NCBI GenBank assembly: GCA_030683195.1
Contig: JAUXQA010000354.1
Span: 1 to 21,840 of the forward strand
Direction: 5' to 3'
Source: Rhodoferax sp.
Lineage (GTDB): Bacteria > Pseudomonadota > Gammaproteobacteria > Burkholderiales > Burkholderiaceae_C
Length of the DNA stretch: 21,840 nt
Position 1 is the stretch's first letter, and each line of letters opens with the position of its first letter. The translations under genes and the position numbers were made by a program. Of the stretch, positions 1-6,335 are shown in pieces. Under the pieces are notes generated by a model. The model ran no database searches. It was not told where the DNA came from and saw only the letters and a program-made list of their open reading frames with translations.

Positions 1-104
1 ACCCGTATGCGTACCTTAAGGATGTGCTGGCACGTTTGCCAACGCACAAAAACAGCCGCATTGATGAACTGCTGCCGCACCACTGGGCTCCCCTGATCAG
101 GTAA
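1..104 (+). CDS. tnpC: IS66 family transposase, C-terminal fragment
   Basis: Reading from base 3, 33 codons precede a TAA at 102-104. The peptide includes YLKDVLARLP and SRIDELLPHHW, which match the very conserved end of IS66-family TnpC transposases (Y-L-x-D-V-L-x-R-L-P ... I-D-E-L-L-P-x-x-W). TnpC is the DDE transposase that moves the element. The catalytic core is outside the window, so nothing can be said about activity. The stop codon sits about 37 bases inside the presumed IS end, the usual spacing in this family. Confidence 0.85.
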   Translation, partial: PYAYLKDVLARLPTHKNSRIDELLPHHWAPLIR

Positions 105-141
105 TCGTTACGCCGTCAACGGGTGTTCGCCGGACGCATAC
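1..141 (+). mobile_element. Right end of an IS66-family insertion sequence (partial)
   Basis: The first 104 bases encode the C-terminus of an IS66-type transposase (TnpC). After its stop the sequence runs on to CGGACGCATAC, ending near 141, which resembles the terminal inverted repeat of IS66 elements (their right ends usually read close to CGCTTAC). The rest of the element lies outside the window, so the matching left repeat cannot be checked. IS66 elements make 8-bp target duplications; the candidate flank is ACAAAGCC at 142-149. The boundary is inferred from the repeat-like end and from the point where the neighbouring minus-strand reading frame stops looking native. Confidence 0.75.
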
Positions 142-324
142 ACAAAGCCGGCCGATTAACGAGTAGGGTTGATCGAATGTTGGAGAAACCGTCTGCCAGG
201 CTTGTCCGTCCTCACGGAAGGCAAAGATCTGGCGTGAATTTTTGTAAGCATCAGACCCAAGGTGGATGAAGATATCGCTGATCACGAATCGGTCGGTCTC
301 ATTGCGAATAGTGTTGTTGTCCAT
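97..324 (-). pseudogene. Unrecognised protein gene truncated by the IS66 insertion
   Basis: From ATG at 324 the frame encodes 75 residues. The first 61 or so look like a genuine globular protein (for example RFVISDIFIHLGSDAYKNS), and the last 14 are a reverse-strand reading of the IS66 terminal repeat. The original C-terminus has therefore probably been displaced by the insertion. The ATG lies inside the end of the upstream minus-strand gene, with a 26-base overlap (299-324), which suggests the two were translationally coupled. An in-frame GTG at 372 would add 16 residues, but those codons are better explained as the end of the upstream gene in another frame. I do not recognise the family. 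Confidence 0.55.
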
Positions 325-799
325 GTGAAATCCGTAAGAAGGCCACAGACACTCCCTGCCAGGGAATGCCACTGGCCGGGTTGATGAATTCTTCTATGAG
401 CACGTCAAACAGCTCCAATGAAGTCGGTTTTATGCCAAGAAGAGAAGTGGTCTTTCAGACCGAGGTTTGAATGCTGCGGAAAGGATCGAGCACGTGATGA
501 ATCAGCTTTTTTCGCACCAGTTGAATTCGGACGAAGCGGCTCTCCAGGCCTTTAAAGCCAAGTGCCTTGCGGCATTTATCCTGCTTGGAAGAAGCCTGCT
601 CAAGGTCAGAAAAGCGTGGAACGCTCCAGGACCAGAACAGCACATACCAACGCCATTGCCGGTCTGTGATAACGCCTGCTTCCCGCATGCGTTGGGCCTG
701 ACTGTAGCTGGTCTCTGTTCCGAGCAAGCGAAGCCAGGGATACAAGCTGAATGGCAAGCGCTGCCAATCGAGTGGACCGATTGAAGTTTCAGATTTCAT
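299..799 (-). pseudogene. Unrecognised gene split by an in-frame TGA (about 166 codons)
   Basis: ATG at 799 opens a 114-residue frame rich in Trp and Arg (for example ITDRQWRWYVLFWSWS) that ends at TGA 457-455. The same frame continues without a shift for 51 more codons to TGA 301-299. That extension looks like real protein (LELFDVLIEEFINPASGIPW) but has no ATG and no ribosome site of its own. The simplest reading is one ancestral gene of about 166 codons broken by a nonsense change (CGA or TGG to TGA). The alternative is a 114-residue protein followed by a TTG-started ORF at 418. A 6-bp hairpin (GAGTCC/GGACTC, 803-821) sits directly upstream of the ATG. A 105-codon plus-strand frame overlaps this region but is judged a shadow. 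Family unknown. Confidence 0.55.
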
Positions 800-942
800 A
801 ATGAGTCCGTGAAGTGGACTCGCCGCCCTGAAGGCAGTGAGCCCACAAGGATTGATGGAAAATATTGCTGATGTCCTCAGCTGGAAGATAAACCTGAAGC
901 AGGTCGTTTCGGCCTAAATTGTACAAGAGCCACGCTCGTGTA

Positions 943-1001
943 CCGTGGTGTTTGTCGGGTGGCACCTAGTTGATGATGGGTGGGCGGCACAAACACCGCG
1001 G
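943..1001. repeat. Imperfect inverted repeat in a gene-free stretch
   Basis: The arms CCGTGGTGTTTGT (943-955) and ACAAACACCGCGG (989-1001) are reverse complements with one mismatch, separated by 33 bases. They lie between the decayed gene starting at 799 and the terminator at 1035-1059. The arms could be an operator pair, a long hairpin, or a remnant of a mobile-element or transfer site; the sequence does not decide. Nothing else is recognisable in 800-1034 apart from the small hairpin at 803-821. Confidence 0.4.
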
Positions 1002-1034
1002 ACTGCCGTTTTCTTCGGAAAATTTTGGTCGAAA

Positions 1035-1059
1035 AAAAACGGGCAAAGAGCCCGTTTTT
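1035..1059 (-). terminator. Strong intrinsic terminator after the dsbC-like/small-protein pair
   Basis: The stem AAAAACGGGC (1035-1044) and GCCCGTTTTT (1050-1059) pair perfectly around a 5-base loop. On the minus strand the stem is followed by a run of T, the expected form of a Rho-independent terminator for genes ending at 1083. The plus strand also has a T run after the stem, so it may work in both directions. Confidence 0.85.
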
Positions 1060-1082
1060 CTTAACCTTGGAGAGGCATCGAC

Positions 1083-1403
1083 TCAGTTTTTGAGCTTTGC
1101 AGTGCAGTTGAGCACAAGAGATTGATCAATTTTTACCCGCTGCTGCTCGCCCAGGGCAAGAGCGTGCATGGCCTTGATTTCTGCGGACGCCAATAGATCC
1201 TGCGCAGGGTTGGAAACCGTGCCTTCAAGCCGTACCGGTGTGCGGCCTTCGACCAAGGACAGACAGTGTGTCGGATGTTCAGTGAAGGTCTTGAACATCA
1301 TGGCCACAGGTGACGCCACCGGCTGAGCCGCAATTGAACAGGCGCTGGCAAAGACTGTGACGCCCAAGGCGATAACGATTTTTGAAGAGTGAAAATTGCT
1401 CAT
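1083..1403 (-). CDS. Small exported protein, possibly a lipoprotein
   Basis: This encodes a 106-residue protein of unknown family. A hydrophobic segment at about residues 9-21 ends in ASAC at 19-22, so it could be a lipoprotein lipidated on Cys22 (weak lipobox) or be cut a few residues later by signal peptidase I. The mature part is about 80 residues with Cys47 and Cys100, which could form a disulfide. The ATG at 1403 lies 27 bases after the stop of the DsbC-like gene, with an AGG-type ribosome site about 9 bases upstream. The two are probably cotranscribed and end at the hairpin at 1035-1059. Function is not recognisable; the context suggests a periplasmic or envelope role. Confidence 0.65.
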   Translation of the reverse strand: MSNFHSSKIVIALGVTVFASACSIAAQPVASPVAMMFKTFTEHPTHCLSLVEGRTPVRLEGTVSNPAQDLLASAEIKAMHALALGEQQRVKIDQSLVLNCTAKLKN

Positions 1404-1430
1404 AAATTGAAACCTGATTATTGGTCAGAA

Positions 1431-2213
1431 TTATTGGTTCAAAAAGGTTTGGATCTGCTCGACCGGCGCATACCCAGCCATGCGCCGACCATCTACTGTA
1501 AAGAGCGCAGGAGTTCCATTCACATTCAGCTTCCTGCTCAAAGCAATGTTGCGCTCGACGGGATTGTCACAAGTCTTAACGGCCGGCGGGGTGCGCGTAG
1601 CCATATATTCGTCCCATGCCTCCTGGCGGTTTGAAGCACACCAGATGGACTGAGCGACAGAACGAGCGTCGGGGCGAGGGATCATGAAGGTGATGATGGT
1701 CACGTCAGTGAGCTTAGCCAGTTCCTTCTCCAACTGATGGCAAAAGGTGCAAAACGGGTCGCTGAAAACGAACAGTTGGCGCTTGCCCGAACCCTTTTTT
1801 AGAACCAGCGCATCCTTGATATCCAGTTCACTTGGGTTGATTTTCAACAGTATATTTTTCCGGTCATTCGTATGGTTGACCTGATTTTTCAGGTCAACCA
1901 TAGCTGCATTCAAAAAGAAAAAAGTTCCTGTTGCGTCCACATAAGCGATTTGATCATCTACCAACAATTCAAAAACACCAGGCACCTGCGTTGGCGCAAT
2001 GCTCTTAGGAGCTGGATTTTGTGGAAATTTCTCCTTGAGCATTTTCCCAAGAGCGTTAGTTGCCTTTGAGATGTCTGCTTTGGGAGATGTATTGGTGATC
2101 AGCGCGGCAGGATTCACCTGTACTTTGGTCCCGCGAAGTTGCTCCGCATTTGCTGAAATTGAGCTAAGAAACAACATGCCAATTGCGACATAAGGCAATA
2201 TTTTTTTGTGCAT
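1431..2213 (-). CDS. DsbC-like periplasmic thiol:disulfide isomerase
   Basis: A 260-residue protein with a Sec signal peptide (cut near residue 23, SANA/E). It has an N-terminal region with the size and pattern of the DsbC dimerisation domain, and a C-terminal thioredoxin-fold domain. The redox motif is C155-T-F-C158 in FSDPFCTFCHQ, where Escherichia coli DsbC has C-G-Y-C. A second Cys pair (192, 215) and the cis-proline motif GTPALF (Pro235) also match DsbC. DsbC-type proteins reshuffle wrong disulfides in exported proteins. AAGGA lies 9 bases before the ATG. The neighbouring pilus cluster encodes a secreted protein with 30 mature cysteines, several cysteine pairs in PilV and a pair in PilS, which are plausible clients. 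That link is inference; the enzyme family is clear. Confidence 0.88.
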   Translation of the reverse strand: MHKKILPYVAIGMLFLSSISANAEQLRGTKVQVNPAALITNTSPKADISKATNALGKMLKEKFPQNPAPKSIAPTQVPGVFELLVDDQIAYVDATGTFFFLNAAMVDLKNQVNHTNDRKNILLKINPSELDIKDALVLKKGSGKRQLFVFSDPFCTFCHQLEKELAKLTDVTIITFMIPRPDARSVAQSIWCASNRQEAWDEYMATRTPPAVKTCDNPVERNIALSRKLNVNGTPALFTVDGRRMAGYAPVEQIQTFLNQ

Positions 2214-2243
2214 AAATTTAATTCCTTTTCAAATTTTGTGGAG

Positions 2244-2268
2244 AACCGGCCCTTTTAAAGGGCCGGTT
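2244..2268. terminator. Near-perfect palindromic hairpin downstream of the large lipoprotein gene
   Basis: AACCGGCCCTTT (2244-2255) and AAAGGGCCGGTT (2257-2268) are perfectly complementary. The hairpin lies between the stop of the 863-residue lipoprotein gene (2289) and the start of the DsbC-like gene (2213). No clear T run follows on either strand, so it may be a weak terminator, a processing or stability element, or a point where expression of the downstream pair is lowered. Confidence 0.6.
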
Positions 2269-2288
2269 GACTAATTTGAATAGGGAGG

Positions 2289-4880
2289 TTATGGGTTAAC
2301 AAGAACCTGAGTTTGTGAATTCCGCACAGTGGTGACACCACCTTCAACTGCTGTAACAGTTAACTCGAACGTATATGTACCCGCAACGGTTGGGACAAAC
2401 GAGGAAACCAATGATCCAGAGTTCGAAATGGTGACCGCAACAGGCGTAGCTCCAACTTGGGCCCACGAATAGCCAAACGTTGCGCCGCTAAACGAACCTT
2501 GTGTAGTAACCACCCCAGTCATGGACGCAGCAGTGTTTCTAGCAATTACTTGGGCATTCCCAGCTGATACAGAGAAAGTATTTCCTACTCCACCCACAAT
2601 AACTTGAGTATCAGACACAGCTGTTCGGGTTGTAGCGTCGGCAAGAGTCGATGTAACGGTAAATCTAAAGCTATACACACCAGATACAGTTGGTAGGAAA
2701 GACGCTGATGTCGAACTTGCGTTGGAAAGAATCACCACAGCAGGCGTAGCGCCAACCTGAGTCCAAGCATAGGTATAACTCACGCCAGCGGACGAACCTT
2801 GCGTTGTCTGTGAGCCAGTCAACGAGGCAACAGAGTTTGCCGGAATGGACTGAGCAGGACCAGCATTGGCGGAAAGTGCAAACGCAGCAGAACCACTCAC
2901 AGCCGACGTTGCCAAAACCTGGGTTCGACCAATGACAGTGACATTGGTACCCGAGGCACCAACAGACGTAACTGAAAGATCGAAAGAATAGGTCCCGGCA
3001 ACAGTCGGAATAAACGAGGCAGTCAATGTGTTCGCATTGGAAATTGTGACTGCAGCAGGCAATGCACCGACTTGCACCCATGAGTAAGTGAAACTAGAGC
3101 CGCTGAATGAGCCTTGCGTTGACACCACCCCCAACATGTTTGTTGACGCATTTACAGCGACAGTTTTAGCATCTCCAGCTGACACTGTGAAGGTACTGAC
3201 GCTACCGCCAACCGCTACCTGGGTATCCGAGTTGGCAGACTGCACAGATCCGTTCGGCAGCGTGGCGGTGATGGTGAGCCTAAACGTATACAGGCCAGGC
3301 ACGGTTGGCAAGAACGTTGCCGTAGAGCTTGACGCATTTGACAAGGTCGCCACCGCAGGGATTGTTCCGACTTGAGCCCAGGAGTAGGCATACAGCACGC
3401 CAGCGCTTGAGCCTTGGCTAGTCTGGGAGCCCGCGAGTGACACAACAGTGTTTGTTGCTACGGTCTGTGCTGCCCCTGCATTTGCGGATAGAGCAAAGTT
3501 TGTCGTTCCGCCACCAGCCGCAGTTACGGCTATCTGTGTTCGGCCGGTCACTGTTGTGGAGCCGGCTGTGGTTGTGGCTGTCACAGACAAGTCAAAGGTA
3601 TACATACCAGTCACAGTAGGTAGAAAAGATGCCGTAGTTGTCGTCCCGTTAGACAATGTCACAGTTGCGGGAGTCGTACCCACCTGGGTCCACTGGTATG
3701 TGTATGACACTCCATTGGTCGCACCTTGGGAACCCACAGTGGCTTTAAGCGTTGCAATAGATCCGATGGCAATCGATTGGACATCACCAGCCGACACCGT
3801 GAAGACACCAGCGGGTGCTTCTTGCACGACAACTGACGTTTGGGCTGTCGTGACGGCTTGGGAACCATCGGGCTGTGTTTTGACCACTTTGTATTCAAAA
3901 CCATAGTTTCCAAGCGTCGTTGGAGCAACAAAACTGGCTGTACTGGTATTCGAATTGGCCAAGGTAACGCGCGACGGACCTCCTAAAACACCATCAAGTT
4001 GACGCCATGAAGTGGAATATGAAAGGGAATTGTCACGATTGAGGATCGCGCCCACAAGCGATACCTGTGCACCTTTTGAGACAATACTCGGGATACCTGC
4101 GTCGATCACGTCGGTAAACGATGCCGGATAAATTGACGCGACCACAGATCCTGTTGCTGTCGCTGGAAAGCCGTTAACAGTAGCACTTACCTGGACGTCG
4201 TAACGATATTGACCTGGGCTCAACGGAATCACAGAAGCTGTCGAATTTCGCGAACCAGCGATCGGGAGAATTGAAGGATTTTCGGCCGCCGGCGTCCAAC
4301 TGTAAGTAACGCCTGAAACGGTAGCGCCAGGATTGATCGTAAATGGCACGTTCAAGCTCAATTGCTTATTCACATATCCGGTGATAGGTGTTGAACTCTC
4401 GACCAAACGAAATCCAGAGGCCGACAACTCACTTACTGTCAGGTCGGTATATCCGCTGACTGAGCCAGATGATGAGGATGCAGTATTGGTGATACGCCAA
4501 GTTCCCGATTTCGCATTAGGCGGAACAGTCACCACTACACGGCAAGAACCTTCGCCAGAGCCACTGGCAATTACTGGTGCAATATAAGTCGCACCAGAAC
4601 AATTTGCATCACTGAACAAAAGAGAAGAATCCAGGCCTAAGACTGGAAAAAGAGGGGCCGCACTCCAAACCATCGCTGTTGGAGTCGTGCCGCGCATGAC
4701 TGCGTATGCTGCAATCTCGGTCGTTTGACCAGCGCGCAATGTTTTATTTCCAACAGAGATCGTGTTGGTCAGCAACTGGGATGTTGTGCCGCCTGATTCG
4801 CCACCACCGCCACCACCACATGCACTGAGTAACAGCGCTGTGAGGATGGAGGCTCCGGCTAAAGTTCGCTTCAATAACAA
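2289..4880 (-). CDS. Large lipoprotein with alternating Ig/PKD-like repeats
   Basis: The predicted surface or periplasmic lipoprotein has 863 residues. The start chosen is TTG at 4880, because CAGGAG lies six bases upstream and the peptide then begins with a compact signal sequence (LLKRTLAGAS...). An earlier TTG at 4916 has no such support. The lipobox LSAC is followed by six glycines, an outer-membrane lipoprotein style frequent in Burkholderiales. After an N-terminal region with Cys94 and Cys113 come two divergent Ig-like units and then five repeats of about 100 residues. Each has a beta-sandwich pattern (F-x-V-S-A-G-D ... Y-x-W-x-Q-V-G ... T-A-S-F-x-P-T-V-x-G-x-Y-x-F), close to PKD/K319-like domains used in adhesion and stalk formation. 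Ser/Thr/Ala/Val-rich, no catalytic motif. Possibly an adhesin or cell-surface spacer. Confidence 0.8.
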   Translation of the reverse strand: MLLKRTLAGASILTALLLSACGGGGGGESGGTTSQLLTNTISVGNKTLRAGQTTEIAAYAVMRGTTPTAMVWSAAPLFPVLGLDSSLLFSDANCSGATYIAPVIASGSGEGSCRVVVTVPPNAKSGTWRITNTASSSSGSVSGYTDLTVSELSASGFRLVESSTPITGYVNKQLSLNVPFTINPGATVSGVTYSWTPAAENPSILPIAGSRNSTASVIPLSPGQYRYDVQVSATVNGFPATATGSVVASIYPASFTDVIDAGIPSIVSKGAQVSLVGAILNRDNSLSYSTSWRQLDGVLGGPSRVTLANSNTSTASFVAPTTLGNYGFEYKVVKTQPDGSQAVTTAQTSVVVQEAPAGVFTVSAGDVQSIAIGSIATLKATVGSQGATNGVSYTYQWTQVGTTPATVTLSNGTTTTASFLPTVTGMYTFDLSVTATTTAGSTTVTGRTQIAVTAAGGGTTNFALSANAGAAQTVATNTVVSLAGSQTSQGSSAGVLYAYSWAQVGTIPAVATLSNASSSTATFLPTVPGLYTFRLTITATLPNGSVQSANSDTQVAVGGSVSTFTVSAGDAKTVAVNASTNMLGVVSTQGSFSGSSFTYSWVQVGALPAAVTISNANTLTASFIPTVAGTYSFDLSVTSVGASGTNVTVIGRTQVLATSAVSGSAAFALSANAGPAQSIPANSVASLTGSQTTQGSSAGVSYTYAWTQVGATPAVVILSNASSTSASFLPTVSGVYSFRFTVTSTLADATTRTAVSDTQVIVGGVGNTFSVSAGNAQVIARNTAASMTGVVTTQGSFSGATFGYSWAQVGATPVAVTISNSGSLVSSFVPTVAGTYTFELTVTAVEGGVTTVRNSQTQVLVNP
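2292..3806 (-). repeat. Five tandem Ig/PKD-like repeats in A-B-A-B-A order
   Basis: Within the large lipoprotein (numbered from TTG 4880), repeats begin near residues 359, 461, 563, 667 and 768. Repeats 1, 3 and 5 open with an F-(T/S)-V-S-A-G-(D/N) motif. Repeats 2 and 4 open with FALSANAG and carry SL(A/T)GSQT(S/T)QGSSAG. Repeat 4 resembles 2 more than its direct neighbours, so the array probably grew by duplication of an A-B pair. DNA-level similarity between copies could support recombination that changes repeat number. Confidence 0.75.
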
Positions 4881-5184
4881 TTTAGACTCCTGTAAACGTC
4901 TTGTGCAAGACAACAATTGTCATTATCAGAGGGCCCTAGCCTGAGAAAGAGAGAATGCAGATAGTTGCGACGGAAATCGAAGATGGCCGCCGAGCAAGTA
5001 GTCTGAACATGATGTTTGCTCGGAATGAGCCCGAACATTCGGTAGAAATGTGGACAATTGAAGACCGTCCCAAACGAATGAAATTATTCAAAAATAGGGG
5101 CTTGCGCGAACCAAAACATGCTGTAAATTTGATCTAAGGGCCACACAAAATGCCTGATCATCATCAACACAAAATTATGAATTT
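4881..5184. promoter_or_regulatory. Divergent intergenic region with inverted repeats and a candidate promoter
   Basis: These 304 bases separate the two divergent lipoprotein genes and should hold both promoters. The ribosome site of the minus gene is at 4887-4892 (CAGGAG on that strand). Two perfect palindromes occur: AACATGATGTT (5006-5016) and CCGAACATTCGG (5031-5042), both containing GAACAT, so a shared regulator is possible. For the plus gene a weak sigma-70-like pair is TTGCGC (5102-5107) and TAAATT (5124-5129) with a 16-base spacer. A short uORF, ATG AAT TTA TGA (5177-5188), overlaps the start codon of the plus gene. A 60-codon plus-strand frame (4955-5137) lacks any recognisable protein features. 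All regulatory calls are tentative. Confidence 0.4.
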
Positions 5185-6270
5185 ATGAAAAATATCAATT
5201 TCAAACTGTCATCACTTGCAGCTGCCACATTTCTTCTGACTGCCTGTGGCGGGGGTGGCGGCAGTGATACGAGTTCGACTACACCCGCACCACAGATCAA
5301 TCAATCTGTACCTCTGATCATGACAGTGGCGGAGCCAACCTATACGGTGGCATCGGGCGAACTTGCAGCATTCAACTATCTCAATGCAGAGCGATCACAT
5401 TGCGGTTTTGGCAAAGTGGCGCAAAACACATTTCTCGACAAAGCGGGCAAAAACCATGCAACTTACTACCGGGCAAATCCTGCTTCATCAACCAATAGCC
5501 CACACAGCGAAACTCGGGGATTAACTGGCTTCACTGGCGTCACACCTGATGATCGCGCTATGGCAGCTGGCTATAGCTCCAAAGTGGGCGAGGTGGGCGC
5601 ATTTGCCAACGCATGGAGAAATCTGGAGTACGTGGCTCCTTACGACACCACCGTGATTGCTTATAACGGTGTTCGTGGTTTGATGAATGCTCCGTATCAC
5701 ACACTTCAAATGATCTCTTCGGCAGTTGAGGTTGGTTTAGGCACCCACAAGGACGAAATTAATGCCAACGGCGTTCAGGAATTGAACGCGGCTACTTTTT
5801 TGGTTTTTGGATACGGAAAAACCATTTCGGGGCAATTACCGACTTCCGGCACCGGTGTTCGCACCTACCCATGCGAGGGTACGCGAAATATCATTCCAAA
5901 GTTCAACGGCGAATGGACTGGAGGCGCGCCGGTTGAGGGCAACCGCAATATCATTTCCAATCCATTGGGCCACCCCATCACGGTCATAGGTGAGCATGGT
6001 AAGACGCTTAGATTAACGTCAGCTGCGATTGTCAATGTTGCCACAGGCTTGGATATTGGTGTGTATGCCCTGCGTACAAAAGAGAATGACCCAAACCCTC
6101 AACTTCTTTGGAATGATTGGTCTGGATATATTTTTCCGAACCAGGCGTTCATTCCAGGGCAAAAATACCAGGCTACCATTAACGGTACTTCGGGTGGTGC
6201 AGCCTTCAGCAAGACCTTTTCGTTTTGGTCTGGAGAAAAAGAAGACGAGCAGACAGCTTTAGTCAATTGA
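5185..6270 (+). CDS. CAP-domain (SCP/PR-1 superfamily) lipoprotein
   Basis: A 361-residue lipoprotein. The signal peptide ends in LLTAC with lipidated Cys21 followed by GGGGG. Residues about 57-212 form a CAP domain: a helix with FNYLNAER, then NHATYY (His91), an HSE triad (His107, Glu109), GYSSKVGEV and a later YHTL (His172). The positions of His, Glu and His match the cavity residues conserved in many CAP proteins. The C-terminal 130 residues look like an extra beta-rich (Ig-like) domain. Bacterial CAP proteins are extracellular or envelope proteins with varied, often unknown roles, some linked to lipid or peptide binding. This is the only well-supported plus-strand gene besides the IS fragment. 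It diverges from the large repeat lipoprotein, which has the same Cys-polyGly tether. No strong ribosome site is seen before ATG 5185. Confidence 0.85.
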   Translation: MKNINFKLSSLAAATFLLTACGGGGGSDTSSTTPAPQINQSVPLIMTVAEPTYTVASGELAAFNYLNAERSHCGFGKVAQNTFLDKAGKNHATYYRANPASSTNSPHSETRGLTGFTGVTPDDRAMAAGYSSKVGEVGAFANAWRNLEYVAPYDTTVIAYNGVRGLMNAPYHTLQMISSAVEVGLGTHKDEINANGVQELNAATFLVFGYGKTISGQLPTSGTGVRTYPCEGTRNIIPKFNGEWTGGAPVEGNRNIISNPLGHPITVIGEHGKTLRLTSAAIVNVATGLDIGVYALRTKENDPNPQLLWNDWSGYIFPNQAFIPGQKYQATINGTSGGAAFSKTFSFWSGEKEDEQTALVN

Positions 6271-6280
6271 AACTTAAAAC

Positions 6281-6314
6281 AAAAAGCTGCCTCTGTTGCA
6301 GAAGCAGCTTTTTT
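6281..6314. terminator. Bidirectional terminator between convergent genes
   Basis: AAAAAGCTGC (6281-6290) pairs with GCAGCTTTTT (6304-6313), with a further TCTG/CAGA inner pairing. A T run follows on the plus strand and a complementary A run precedes it. The hairpin sits between the plus-strand CAP lipoprotein gene (stop 6270) and the minus-strand end of the pilus operon (stop 6336), and would terminate both. Confidence 0.85.
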
Positions 6315-6335
6315 TAAGTCAAGACAATTGCCACT

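Noticed and set aside
467..784. Plus-strand 105-codon frame opposite the decayed gene at 299-799
   Set aside because: It starts with a TTG and no clear ribosome site. The minus-strand frame has an ATG, sensible codon use and an in-frame protein-like continuation past its stop.
3088..3906. Long plus-strand frames (95 and 152 codons) opposite the repeat lipoprotein
   Set aside because: They mirror the repetitive coding sequence on the minus strand and have no start signals or recognisable protein features.
4955..5137. 60-codon plus-strand ORF in the divergent intergenic region
   Set aside because: A purine run precedes its ATG, but the peptide shows no domain or signal and the region is better explained as regulatory. 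Not excluded entirely.
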